A DNA stretch of 64,000 nucleotides from JAWKWH01 sp963669415 (GTDB lineage: Bacteria; Pseudomonadota; Alphaproteobacteria; Rhizobiales; Rhizobiaceae): assembly GCA_963669415.2 (NCBI GenBank), contig CAXXPS010000002.1, positions 992,001-1,056,000 of the forward strand. The letters run 5' to 3'. Positions 35,142-43,956 of the stretch are shown here, piece after piece. The notes below the pieces were generated by a model. It searched no databases and was not told the origin of the DNA. It was given only the letters and a program-made list of their open reading frames with translations. The first letter of the stretch is position 1. Each line of letters begins with the position of its first letter. The translations under genes and the position numbers were made by a program.

Positions 35142-36173
35142 ATGTTGCCGATACCCGTCACCGTTGTCACCGGTTTCCTTGGCGCAGGCAAGACAACGCT
35201 TATCAACAGGCTTTTGACCGACCAGGAGCTTCAAGACACAGCGGTCATCGTCAACGAGTTTGGTGAAGTCGCTATCGACCATTTGCTGGTTGAGCAATCG
35301 AGTGATGATATCTTTGAAATTGCCGGCGGTTGTCTGTGTTGCACCGTCCGGGCCGAACTCGCCGAAACTCTCGCCGATCTGATCGATCGGGTACAGACAG
35401 GAAAAATTGAAAAACTGGCTCGCATCATCATCGAAACCACCGGAATGGCTGATCCGGTGCCGGTGCTGCACGCTATTCAGGGACAGCCTGCGCTCGCATC
35501 GGCGCTATCCGTCGACCGGGTAATTACGGTTGTTGATGCAGTTTCGGGGTTGGAATCGCTTGAAAATCGCGGCGAAGCTCGCCGCCAACTCGCTGTGGCA
35601 GACATCGTTCTGGTGTCCAAATCCGAATTAGTGGATGAAGCTGGGTTTCGCGATCTCGTGACTTTGCTTGAGCCCGAAATTTCCGCCCGGATAGTCACGG
35701 ATGCCGACATTGAGAAGTCGGCTCTTGATCTGATTGAGATGGAAGTTGAGCCCCGAAATCGACCAGCGGCCACGCATCATTCAAACCACCATCACCATCA
35801 TGACACCAAGATCGGAACCCACATCCTCACCCACAGTGAGCCGTTGCTCTGGCAAGTGGTTGAACTTTTCCTCGACCTGCTGAGAAGCAGATCTGATATC
35901 GAGATCCTGCGAATAAAGGGGCTTGTCGAGACACGTGAAGATCCCTTGCGGCCAGTCGTGGTCCACGGCGTTCAAAAACTGCTCTACCCGCCGCGCCAGC
36001 TTCCCGAATGGCCGAAGCGGGCAGTTCGTGGCACAACTTTGGTCATCATCGCAGAGGGAATGAACGGAGACGAAATCAACCGGCTTTTCAATGCTTTTAT
36101 CGGTCTGCCCCAGACCGACACGCCGGACAGGGCTGCGATCGAAGACAATCCGCTTGCCATTCCGGGTATCTGA
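35142..36173 (+). CDS. CobW/COG0523 family GTPase, putative zinc metallochaperone
   Basis: 343 residues. G1 loop GFLGAGKTTLINR, the metal-binding CXCC motif in GGCLCCTVRAE, and switch region IVNEFGEVAIDH. SKSE replaces NKxD at the base-recognition motif, which is common in this family. A His-rich loop (HHSNHHHHHD near residue 210) separates the GTPase from the CobW C-terminal domain. Such proteins deliver Zn2+ or other metals to client enzymes. No zinc-box operator was recognised in the 8 bases upstream, so it is likely transcribed with the carboxypeptidase gene. Confidence 0.9.
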   Translation: MLPIPVTVVTGFLGAGKTTLINRLLTDQELQDTAVIVNEFGEVAIDHLLVEQSSDDIFEIAGGCLCCTVRAELAETLADLIDRVQTGKIEKLARIIIETTGMADPVPVLHAIQGQPALASALSVDRVITVVDAVSGLESLENRGEARRQLAVADIVLVSKSELVDEAGFRDLVTLLEPEISARIVTDADIEKSALDLIEMEVEPRNRPAATHHSNHHHHHDTKIGTHILTHSEPLLWQVVELFLDLLRSRSDIEILRIKGLVETREDPLRPVVVHGVQKLLYPPRQLPEWPKRAVRGTTLVIIAEGMNGDEINRLFNAFIGLPQTDTPDRAAIEDNPLAIPGI

Positions 36174-36176
36174 ATT

Positions 36177-36404
36177 TCAGTCTCCCCGCTCGACCAGAAA
36201 CCGGTGACCGCCCTCAACGGTTTCAGTCTCGACAAGTCGATGTCCGTTCTCTGTACAAAAGGCAGGCACATCGATGACCGCCAGCGGGTCTGTGGTTTCA
36301 AGCCACAGTCGCGATCCGGGTGTCATGCCGGCCAGGCGCTTTCGCGCCTTCAAAACCGGCAACGGGCAATTCAGGCCTTTCAGATCATAGATTTCCGCTG
36401 ACAT
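36177..36404 (-). CDS. TusA-like sulfurtransferase
   Basis: 75 residues starting MSAEIYDLKGLNCP. The conserved CPxP motif (NCPLPVLKARK) carries the persulfide cysteine of TusA/SirA proteins, which pass sulfur for tRNA thiolation, molybdenum cofactor or Fe-S needs. A longer in-frame start at 36503 would run into the L,D-transpeptidase gene and lacks family similarity. It is 31 bases downstream of that gene on the same strand. Confidence 0.85.
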   Translation of the reverse strand: MSAEIYDLKGLNCPLPVLKARKRLAGMTPGSRLWLETTDPLAVIDVPAFCTENGHRLVETETVEGGHRFLVERGD

Positions 36405-36435
36405 GCAGAGCAAATAGACGCTGGACAGCGCCGGA

Positions 36436-37611
36436 TCAATCGCCGAACAGTTTGATGCCCTTGCGCTTCTCCCAAAGCTTGGCAAGCGTGCCCTTGTCCT
36501 CACCCTTGGCGTCTGCGGTTTCCCCAGCGACTTCTGGCTTCGCTTCGCTTTCGGCCACCGCTTCTTCAGATGGTTTTTGCGGCTCCGGTTTTGCAGCGAT
36601 CACCGGCTTCGGTTCAGGCACCGGTGCTATGACTGGTGCCGCAGCAGGATTGGAAAGCGATGGCGGTTCGCGGGAGACGCGTTCGCCCCGCGCCCTGGCC
36701 TTGGACCATTTTGAAACCAGGGCGGCTTCCTTGACACCGGCGATAGAAGGGCTGCGTGCAGCGAAGTTCTGCTTGTCCAGCGCGGAGCTGAAAGCTGCGG
36801 AATAGCTGGCCGTATAATCCGCATAAGCTAATGTCAGCTTTTCTGGTTGCGTGGTGGGTGGACAGGCTCTGAGAGCCGAGAATTCCTCACCTTCTTCGGC
36901 AATCCGGTTGAAGACATAGCGGCGCTCGCAGATATCCACTTTCGGTGGGACCTTTGTAATCTCGAAATGGTCATGGCCCTCTTTCAACATCTGCCAGAAT
37001 TTGAAATTCGGATCACCACGGTAGCGAGCCATGTTTTCAGCTGTCATGCGGAACGGGTAGGCCTGAACCTGGAATGCTTTCTGTCCGCCACGAAACGCGT
37101 CGCGGGCAAAGGCATAGATTTCCGAAATCTGCTCATCGGTCATCGAATAACAGCCAGCCGAGGAACATGCGCCGTGAACCATCAGATGCGATCCCGTACG
37201 GCCATTGGCTCGGTCATAGGTATTCGGAAATCCAATATTGAACGCCAGATAGTAGCTTGAACGGGGGTTCATCTGTGCCGGTCCGACCCTGTAGAAGCCT
37301 TCCGGCGCCTGTCGGTCGCCTTCGCGGAATTTGGGACCCAACTTTCCTGACCATTTGCAAATATGGTAGTTGGCGATCATATCGTAGCGGCCAGTGTCTT
37401 TTTGCTTCCAAACCTCCAAATGGCCCTCTTCCTTGAAGATTCGCACCATGATCGGCGATGAGCGGGTCATACCCTTCGCCTTCATCGACATGATAATACT
37501 GTCAGGCAGCGGTTTTTCGGCCTTGGGTGCAATATCATCCAGTGAGCCCTGGCAGGCAGCCAGGATCATCAGTGCATTTACCGCTGCCAAAGATTTCAAT
37601 CTGCTGAACAT
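36436..37611 (-). CDS. YafK/DpaA-type L,D-transpeptidase-domain lipoprotein
   Basis: 391 residues. Lipoprotein-like leader ends ILAACQG. The YkuD-fold catalytic site is HGACSSAGCYSM (about residue 146-157), the form seen in YafK (DpaA), which cuts Braun lipoprotein from peptidoglycan in E. coli. The C-terminal third is low-complexity, Ala/Pro/Glu-rich (PVPEPKPVIAAKPEPQKP). It probably remodels links between peptidoglycan and outer-membrane proteins. The 224 bases between this gene and accA hold its promoter and nothing else I can support. Confidence 0.85.
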   Translation of the reverse strand: MFSRLKSLAAVNALMILAACQGSLDDIAPKAEKPLPDSIIMSMKAKGMTRSSPIMVRIFKEEGHLEVWKQKDTGRYDMIANYHICKWSGKLGPKFREGDRQAPEGFYRVGPAQMNPRSSYYLAFNIGFPNTYDRANGRTGSHLMVHGACSSAGCYSMTDEQISEIYAFARDAFRGGQKAFQVQAYPFRMTAENMARYRGDPNFKFWQMLKEGHDHFEITKVPPKVDICERRYVFNRIAEEGEEFSALRACPPTTQPEKLTLAYADYTASYSAAFSSALDKQNFAARSPSIAGVKEAALVSKWSKARARGERVSREPPSLSNPAAAPVIAPVPEPKPVIAAKPEPQKPSEEAVAESEAKPEVAGETADAKGEDKGTLAKLWEKRKGIKLFGD

Positions 37612-37835
37612 ATATGGGGGCCGTCCCCTACCCTCTGGCTACACGAACCGCACTCTTGGCATTCAACCTTTTGGTCAAAAACTTTAGTCCGGTTAACCTT
37701 GAGAATTCCTTACCGCGCAACGCTGGCCATTCCATCGCGCCCGCGAGCGAATGATACAGCGCCAAGGCAAGATTAAGGCAAAGCAGGCCAGATTGCAGTC
37801 AAATTTTCGTCAAAAGACGATCCGGGCGAATTTGA

Positions 37836-38786
37836 TTATAGCGAGCGGCCAATGGCCAGAAATTTCTCACGCCTCAGCTCGCGCATATCCTGATTGGAGC
37901 CTGCAAGTTCGCCAAGCGCATCAGCAATTTGCTTGCCGGTCGCCTCAATGACACTCGCGGGATCTCGATGTGCGCCGCCAAGCGGTTCCGAAATGACACC
38001 ATCGATGATCTTCAGATCCAAAAGATCCTGCGCTGTGATCTTCATGCTGGTTGCGGCATCCTTGGCACGTGTCGAATCATGCCAGAGTATCGAAGCAGCT
38101 CCCTCCGGCGAGATGACCGAGTATATGGCGTGTTCCAGCATGTAGACACGGTTGGCTGTTGCAATCGCTATCGCTCCTCCGGAACCGCCTTCACCAATGA
38201 TCACCGAAATCATTGGCGACTTCACATCAAGGCAGGCTGACGTTGATCGGGCAATGGCTTCGGCCTGTCCCCGTTCTTCCGCGCCGATGCCGGGATAAGC
38301 ACCGGTCGTGTCAACAATTGTGACGACAGGCAAATTAAATCGATCCGCCAGTTCCATGATCCGTACCGCCTTGCGATAGCCTTCCGGCCGGGCCATGCCA
38401 AAATTGCGCTTCAGGCGGCTGGCCGTATCCGAACCCTTCTCCTGGCCGATGACTGCCACGGCTGATCCCTTAAATCGCCCAAAACCGGTAATCACGGCAT
38501 GATCTTCGCCAAAGCAGCGATCGCCTGCAAGCGGGGTGAAATCGGTGAAAAGCTGTTCGACATAGTCAGTGCAGTGCGGGCGGTCGGGGTGGCGGGCCAC
38601 TTGAGCCTTTTGCCAGGGAGTCAGTGATTTGTAGGCGTCGCGCAGCGCCTCCATTGAACGCTTTTCCAACCGCTCAATTTCGTCGGCAACATCGACGGCC
38701 TCGCCCGTCTCACTCATTTTCTTCAGTTCGAGAATTTGGCCGTCGAGATCGGCAACGGGTTTTTCGAAATCGAGATAATGATACAT
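37836..38786 (-). CDS. accA: Acetyl-CoA carboxylase carboxyltransferase subunit alpha
   Basis: 316 residues, normal length. MYHYLDFEKPVADLDGQI is the conserved N-terminus, and GRFKGSAVAVIGQEKG, TIVDTTGAYPGIGAEERGQ and GEGGSGGAIAIATANRVY are the carboxyltransferase core. With AccD it moves the carboxyl from biotin to acetyl-CoA to give malonyl-CoA. The accA-xerD order is common in Hyphomicrobiales. Confidence 0.97.
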   Translation of the reverse strand: MYHYLDFEKPVADLDGQILELKKMSETGEAVDVADEIERLEKRSMEALRDAYKSLTPWQKAQVARHPDRPHCTDYVEQLFTDFTPLAGDRCFGEDHAVITGFGRFKGSAVAVIGQEKGSDTASRLKRNFGMARPEGYRKAVRIMELADRFNLPVVTIVDTTGAYPGIGAEERGQAEAIARSTSACLDVKSPMISVIIGEGGSGGAIAIATANRVYMLEHAIYSVISPEGAASILWHDSTRAKDAATSMKITAQDLLDLKIIDGVISEPLGGAHRDPASVIEATGKQIADALGELAGSNQDMRELRREKFLAIGRSL

Positions 38787-38881
38787 CTACAGTCGAACCA
38801 GAGTATGAATGCCAGTCAAGTTATTGGCGCAATACGCACATGGGCGGATAACCAAACGTCCTTCACATAAACATCGCAACA

Positions 38882-39793
38882 CTAATCGGCAAGCGGATGG
38901 TGCTGATTGACCAGTTCCGCAAGCCGCTCTTCCATAACATGCGTGTAAATCTGAGTGGTCGAGATATCCGAATGCCCCAACAATTGCTGGACTGAACGTA
39001 GATCAGCGCCGTTTTGGAGAAGATGTGTTGCAAAGGCGTGGCGAAGCACATGCGGTGATATCTTGCCGGATGCGATGCCTGCCCGGGTGGCAAGCGATTT
39101 CAGTTCACGGGCAAAAACCTGTCGCGGCAGGTATCCGCTTTTGGACGATGCAGGAAACAGATACCGACTGTTTTGTATCCCTTCGGTCTTGTCCCGCAAT
39201 TCCAGCCACATCGTCATCGCACGCCGGGCAGCTGGCGAGAGTGGCACCAATCGCTCCTTCCCTCCTTTTCCCCGTACCAGAAAGAACCGCTCATCGCGCC
39301 GCGCGACATCAACGGGCAGCGAAACGAGTTCAGACACGCGCATACCCGTCGCATAAAGGACTTCCACGAGTGCATGCATTCGTAACGCCGGGGGGTCAGG
39401 GTTTATCTGCAGCGAAGCTTCCGTGGCGGCCCGATCGATCAGCTTGGCGACGTCGTCCACACTCAGTGTTTTTGGAAGGCCGCTTTGCTTTCTCGGGTTA
39501 TCAATCTGGCTCGTTGGATTATCGTCCCGGTGTCCCTCAGCGTAGAGAAAACCGAAAAATTGACGCAGTGACGCCAAACGCCGCGCTTGCGTGGCGGAAC
39601 TGAACCCCTGGCCTGCAAGTTGTCCAACATATGATTTCAAAAGTGCGGTATCCGCATCAGCCAGATCGTTGCCCGCGTAACCGCAAGCATCTTCGAGATC
39701 GCGGCGGTAGGCAGATAGCGTGTTGTTGCTCGCTCCTCGTTCAGCGGCCATCATCTCCAGAAACGCTTCGATCAATGCTGCAGTGTTTGCCAT
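38882..39793 (-). CDS. xerD: Tyrosine recombinase XerD
   Basis: 303 residues, the usual XerC/D length. Catalytic residues appear as Arg in ATGMRVSELVSLP, HxxR in HVLRHAFATHLLQNGA, and the last His and Tyr in LGHSDISTTQIYTHV. It resolves chromosome dimers at dif with XerC. It is a housekeeping gene, not evidence of a mobile element. No dif-like site was recognised here. Confidence 0.93.
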   Translation of the reverse strand: MANTAALIEAFLEMMAAERGASNNTLSAYRRDLEDACGYAGNDLADADTALLKSYVGQLAGQGFSSATQARRLASLRQFFGFLYAEGHRDDNPTSQIDNPRKQSGLPKTLSVDDVAKLIDRAATEASLQINPDPPALRMHALVEVLYATGMRVSELVSLPVDVARRDERFFLVRGKGGKERLVPLSPAARRAMTMWLELRDKTEGIQNSRYLFPASSKSGYLPRQVFARELKSLATRAGIASGKISPHVLRHAFATHLLQNGADLRSVQQLLGHSDISTTQIYTHVMEERLAELVNQHHPLAD

Positions 39794-39810
39794 GTTCTTT
39801 TCGAAGCCGG

Positions 39811-39963
39811 TTAATTACGCGGCGGATTGACTTTGTCCGTGGGAATCCTGACTGTCATTTCGCCGGGTTTGGGCTCCACGAATGTGACGAGTGCGAACAT
39901 AGCTCCATAGACAACACCGGCGATAATCGCCAAAATTGTCAGGAACTTGAATAATGTCGGCAT
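39811..39963 (-). CDS. Small single-pass membrane protein (50 residues)
   Basis: ATG at 39963 to TAA at 39811 encodes MPTLFKFLTILAIIAGVVY... and ends in a Pro/charged tail (PGEMTVRIPTDKVNPPRN). One membrane helix, about residues 5-25, is followed by a short periplasmic tail. A small protein of similar form lies between xerD and aroK in other Hyphomicrobiales. Its function is unknown. It is 17 bases before xerD on the same strand, so it is probably cotranscribed with it. Confidence 0.7.
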   Translation of the reverse strand: MPTLFKFLTILAIIAGVVYGAMFALVTFVEPKPGEMTVRIPTDKVNPPRN

Positions 39964-40096
39964 TTTGTACGCCCATCGTTAGTCGCCGCTTTTTATGGAG
40001 TTCGGTCGAGCCCTTTGCAAGTGGACCGATGATGTGACAATAGCTTGACCGTTAGGGCGATTTCATGTCGAAACCGCTTCAGGGCCGGATTACGAC

Positions 40097-40684
40097 ATGG
40101 TACCTTCACCACAAATTGAAGCGAACAATGAAAAATCGATCGTTGCCGGGCTCGGCGGCCGTTCAATTGTGTTTATCGGCCTAATGGGTGCCGGGAAAAC
40201 AGCAATCGGCCGTACCACAGCACACGAACTCGGCCTTCCCTTTGCAGACAGTGATCATGAGATCGAGCACGTGTCCCGGATGAGCATTCCCGAACTATTC
40301 GAGGAGTACGGTGAGGCGGAATTCCGGTCACTTGAGCGTCGTGTCATTGCCCGCCTGCTGAAAAGCGGCCCGGGTGTGGTTTCGACCGGTGGCGGCGCTT
40401 TTATGAATGAAACAACCAGACGGGCCATCAAGAAGAAAGGAATTTCAGTCTGGCTGAAGGCTGACCTTGAGACGTTGATGAACCGGGTGATGCGAAAGCA
40501 AAATCGGCCATTGTTAAAAAACCCTAACCCGAGGGGTGTTATGGAAGAGTTGATCGAGAAGCGTTACCCGGTCTACAGCCGTGCCGATATCACGATCCAG
40601 ACGCGCGAGGATCGAAAGGAAGTGATAACTGCAGAAGTGGTCAACGCTATAGCCGATTACCTGAACAGCAGTGCGCCAAAATGA
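40097..40684 (+). CDS. aroK: Shikimate kinase
   Basis: 195 residues. P-loop FIGLMGAGKTAIGR, shikimate-binding DSDHEIEHVSRMSIPELFEEYGE, GGG motif STGGGAF and lid RPLLKNPNPRG. It phosphorylates shikimate at the 3-OH in the chorismate pathway. An N-terminal extension of about 20 residues before the P-loop domain is usual in rhizobia. It overlaps aroB by 4 bases. Confidence 0.96.
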   Translation: MVPSPQIEANNEKSIVAGLGGRSIVFIGLMGAGKTAIGRTTAHELGLPFADSDHEIEHVSRMSIPELFEEYGEAEFRSLERRVIARLLKSGPGVVSTGGGAFMNETTRRAIKKKGISVWLKADLETLMNRVMRKQNRPLLKNPNPRGVMEELIEKRYPVYSRADITIQTREDRKEVITAEVVNAIADYLNSSAPK

Positions 40685-41811
40685 CTTCGATTGACATGAT
40701 CGACCACCAGAATGTGAAAGTGGACCTGGGGTCGCGGTCCTACAATATACTGATCGGCCCGGGATTGATCGACCGGGCCGGACAGGCAATTGCCGACCGG
40801 TTACCCGATGTTCGAGCGGCGATTGTTACAGATGAAACGGTCGGCGAGATATATCTTGGGCGTTTGTCACACAGTTTGACTTCGGCTGGCGTCAGTATCG
40901 CGTCCATCAGCCTGCCGGCTGGCGAGAAGACAAAGAGCTTTGAAGCGCTGGAGACGGTCGTCGACCACATATTGGGCGCGAAACTTGAACGGGGTGACGC
41001 GGTCATTGCGCTCGGCGGTGGTGTGATCGGCGATCTGGCGGGATTTACCGCGGGCGTCGTCAGGCGCGGCATGCGGTTTATCCAGATACCCACTTCACTG
41101 CTGGCGCAAGTGGACAGCTCGGTCGGCGGCAAAACGGGGATCAATACGCAAAGAGGAAAGAACCTGGTCGGAGTTTTTCATCAACCAGACATGGTTCTCG
41201 CCGATACGAGCACACTCGATACGCTTTCGGAGCGCGAGTTTCGTGCCGGATATGCTGAAGTGGCAAAATACGGACTGATCGACAATCCGGATTTTTTTGA
41301 ATGGCTCGAAGCCAACTGGCGAGAGATATTCTCAGGCGGCGATGCCCGCGTAGAGGCCATTGCGCAATCCTGTCGTGCCAAGGCGGAAGTTGTTGCCAGG
41401 GATGAGCGCGAAGCCGGCGAACGTGCATTGCTGAATTTGGGCCACACGTTTGGTCACGCCCTGGAAGCGGCTACCAGTTATGATTCGGAACGCCTGGTCC
41501 ATGGGGAAGGTGTCGCTATCGGCATGGTGATGGCGCACCGGTTTTCAGCACGCCTTAATCAGGCCAGCCCGGACGATGCCGAACGGGTGGAAACACATCT
41601 TCAGTCAGTGGGTCTTCCGACGCATCTTAACGATATTCCGGGGACACTTCCTGACGCGGAGAAACTTCTTTCCTATATTGCGCAGGACAAAAAGGTTTCG
41701 CGCGGCAATTTGACTTTCATATTGACCCGCGGAATCGGACAATCGTTCATCGCCAAAGATGTGCCAACATCGGAGGTGTTGGCTTTTCTGAAGGAGAATC
41801 AACCTGGATGA
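40681..41811 (+). CDS. aroB: 3-dehydroquinate synthase
   Basis: 376 residues. NAD-binding ALGGGVIGDLAGFTAG, PTSLLAQVDSSVGGKTGIN, and zinc ligands including NLGHTFGHALEA. It converts DAHP to 3-dehydroquinate, the second step of the shikimate pathway. It is coupled to aroK and to the CNNM/CBS gene by 4-base overlaps at both ends. Confidence 0.97.
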   Translation: MTSIDMIDHQNVKVDLGSRSYNILIGPGLIDRAGQAIADRLPDVRAAIVTDETVGEIYLGRLSHSLTSAGVSIASISLPAGEKTKSFEALETVVDHILGAKLERGDAVIALGGGVIGDLAGFTAGVVRRGMRFIQIPTSLLAQVDSSVGGKTGINTQRGKNLVGVFHQPDMVLADTSTLDTLSEREFRAGYAEVAKYGLIDNPDFFEWLEANWREIFSGGDARVEAIAQSCRAKAEVVARDEREAGERALLNLGHTFGHALEAATSYDSERLVHGEGVAIGMVMAHRFSARLNQASPDDAERVETHLQSVGLPTHLNDIPGTLPDAEKLLSYIAQDKKVSRGNLTFILTRGIGQSFIAKDVPTSEVLAFLKENQPG

Positions 41812-43079
41812 CCATATCCATTTGGATCATCTGCGCAGCAATATTGGTGCTCATTATACTGTCGGCAATTTTTTCCGGCTCTGAAACCGCGCTGACCGCT
41901 GCGTCAAGAGCGCGAATGCATTCGCTCGAATCGGGCGGAAATTTGCGCGCGAAAATCGTCAACCGGCTCATCGAGCGCCGGGACCGGCTGATCGGCGCCC
42001 TGCTCATCGGCAACAACCTGGTCAACATCCTCGGATCAGCCCTGGCCACATCCCTGTTCCTGACCCTGTTTGGTGAGGCGGGTGTTCTATATGCCACATT
42101 GGTGATGACGGTTCTTTTGGTCATCTTCGCCGAAATCCTTCCCAAATCATGGGCGATTGCAAATCCAGACCGATTTGCCCTGTTCATGGCGCCGTTAATC
42201 CGCGCTTTCCTGTTTGTCGCCGGTCCGCTGTCGGTCGTGGCGAACGGACTGGTCCGGCGCATTCTTTGGCTGTTCGGTGTCAGCCTTGAAGAAGGCCGTC
42301 CGATGCTGAGCGCCCATGAAGAGCTGCGTGGCACGGTTGAGGTGCTGCACCGTGAAGGTGCGTTCGTCAAGGACGACCGTGACCGTGTGGGTGGCGTTCT
42401 CGATCTGCATGAGTTGGAAGTCTCGGATGTCATGATTCACCGGACGCATATGCGAATGGTCAATGCCGACGACCCGCCGGAACAGGTGGTGCGGGAAATC
42501 CTGCAAAGCCCTTATACACGCATCCCGGTCTGGCGTGATTCCACCGACAATATCGTGGGTGTCGTTCACGCCAAGGATTTGTTGCGCGCCCTGAACGATG
42601 AGGGCAACCATCCGTCTAAGATCGATATCCGCAAGGTCGCGTCCAAACCTTGGTTTGTGCCGGATACCACCTCACTGCAGGTCCAGTTAAACGCCTTTCT
42701 TCGCAGGAAGGCGCACATCGCAATCGTCGTTGACGAATATGGAGAGGTCGAGGGTCTCGTAACCCTGGAAGACATATTGGAGGAAATTGTCGGTGAGATT
42801 GCCGATGAGCATGATGTCGACATGCAAGGCGTCAAACAGGAGGCTGACGGGTCGATTGTTGTCGATGGTACGGTACCGATTCGAGACCTGAACCGCGCCC
42901 TGGACTGGAATTTGCCAGATGACGACGTCACTACCATTGCCGGGCTCGTGATCCACGAGATCCAATCGATACCGGAAGAAAAACAGGCATTTACGTTTCA
43001 TGGCATGCGGTTCGTGGTCATGAAACGCGAAAAGAACCGGATCGTGAAATTGCGCATCAAACCAGGCGGCGAAGTATAG
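41808..43079 (+). CDS. CNNM/CBS domain (HlyC/CorC family) membrane protein
   Basis: 423 residues. The CNNM transmembrane domain (about 1-190; ILSAIFSGSETALTAAS, LLIGNNLVNILGSALA) is followed by a CBS pair (about 205-335; VMIHRTHMRMVNADD, EYGEVEGLVTLEDILEEIVG) and a CorC_HlyC domain (about 345-423). Members are linked to Mg2+/Co2+ efflux; the hemolysin name is historical. The aroK-aroB-CBS arrangement is conserved in this group. Confidence 0.92.
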   Translation: MTISIWIICAAILVLIILSAIFSGSETALTAASRARMHSLESGGNLRAKIVNRLIERRDRLIGALLIGNNLVNILGSALATSLFLTLFGEAGVLYATLVMTVLLVIFAEILPKSWAIANPDRFALFMAPLIRAFLFVAGPLSVVANGLVRRILWLFGVSLEEGRPMLSAHEELRGTVEVLHREGAFVKDDRDRVGGVLDLHELEVSDVMIHRTHMRMVNADDPPEQVVREILQSPYTRIPVWRDSTDNIVGVVHAKDLLRALNDEGNHPSKIDIRKVASKPWFVPDTTSLQVQLNAFLRRKAHIAIVVDEYGEVEGLVTLEDILEEIVGEIADEHDVDMQGVKQEADGSIVVDGTVPIRDLNRALDWNLPDDDVTTIAGLVIHEIQSIPEEKQAFTFHGMRFVVMKREKNRIVKLRIKPGGEV

Positions 43080-43251
43080 ATCGGCCCAATTCGAACGTGA
43101 TTCCGCATCAGCTGCACCGGATCATTGGCCACGTGCAACATTCTCCGGGAACCGAAAAACCAGACGGACCTTTACTCCGCTTGAGGAACTGTTATCACGC
43201 TCGGGGGATTGGTGTTTACCGGCACCGCATTCGAATTCGGGGGCATTGATC

Positions 43252-43956
43252 ATGAACATCGCGAGTTCTGCGAATGATGCGGTTGCAACGGTTGCGGACG
43301 GTTCTGTGGTAATGATCGGCGGGTTTGGCGAGGCCGGCAGTCCGATCGAGCTGATCCATGCCTTGATTGATCACGGCGCAAGGGACCTGACCGTGCTCAA
43401 CAACAATACCGGCAATGGCGAAGTCGGCCTGGCGGCGCTGATCGGCAATGGCCAGGTCAAAAAGATGATCTGCTCCTATCCGCGGTCGAGCCATTCGAAA
43501 GTGTTTCCCGAACTCTACCGCGCCGGGAAAATCGAGCTCGAACTGGTGCCGCAGGGAACACTGGCCGAGCGCATCCGGGCCGGTGGAGCCGGCATTCCTG
43601 CCTTCTACACGGCGACCACGGTTGGCACGCCCTTGGCCGAGGGCAAGGAAGTTCGCTCTTTCGATGGCCGGGACTACGTTCTGGAACGCGGTCTGAAGGC
43701 AGACGTGGCGCTGATCAAATGCGAGACGGCGGATGAAAAGGGCAATCTGGTCTTCAACAAGACGGCGCGCAACTTCAACCCGGTCATGGCGATGGCGGCC
43801 AGTACGACGATCGTGCAGGCGCGCAGGATTGTCGCGGCCGGCGAAATCGACCCGGAACATGTGGTCACGCCCGGCATATTCGTCGACCGGGTGGTCGAGG
43901 TCGCCAATCCGCTGATTGAATCGGAACTGATTGCCCAGGGAGCCCGATATCCATGA
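43252..43956 (+). CDS. pcaI: 3-oxoacid (3-oxoadipate-type) CoA-transferase subunit A
   Basis: 234 residues, starting at the ATG 43252 behind GGGGG. VMIGGFGEAGSPIELIHAL and LNNNTGNGEVGLAALIGNGQV are subunit-A signatures, with TVGTPLAEGKEVRSFDGRDY typical of PcaI. With subunit B it moves CoA from succinyl-CoA to 3-oxoadipate (beta-ketoadipate pathway) or to another 3-oxoacid. No other pca genes are in the window, and codon use looks more GC-rich than the neighbours. Specificity for 3-oxoadipate is probable, not certain. Confidence 0.88.
   Translation: MNIASSANDAVATVADGSVVMIGGFGEAGSPIELIHALIDHGARDLTVLNNNTGNGEVGLAALIGNGQVKKMICSYPRSSHSKVFPELYRAGKIELELVPQGTLAERIRAGGAGIPAFYTATTVGTPLAEGKEVRSFDGRDYVLERGLKADVALIKCETADEKGNLVFNKTARNFNPVMAMAASTTIVQARRIVAAGEIDPEHVVTPGIFVDRVVEVANPLIESELIAQGARYP

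Noticed and set aside
35779..35805. Short CAC/CAT repeat tract
   Set aside because: It simply encodes the His-rich loop of the CobW protein.
38882..39793. Tyrosine recombinase as a sign of an integrated element
   Set aside because: Length, motifs and the accA-xerD-aroK context identify housekeeping XerD; no attachment repeats or cargo genes are visible.
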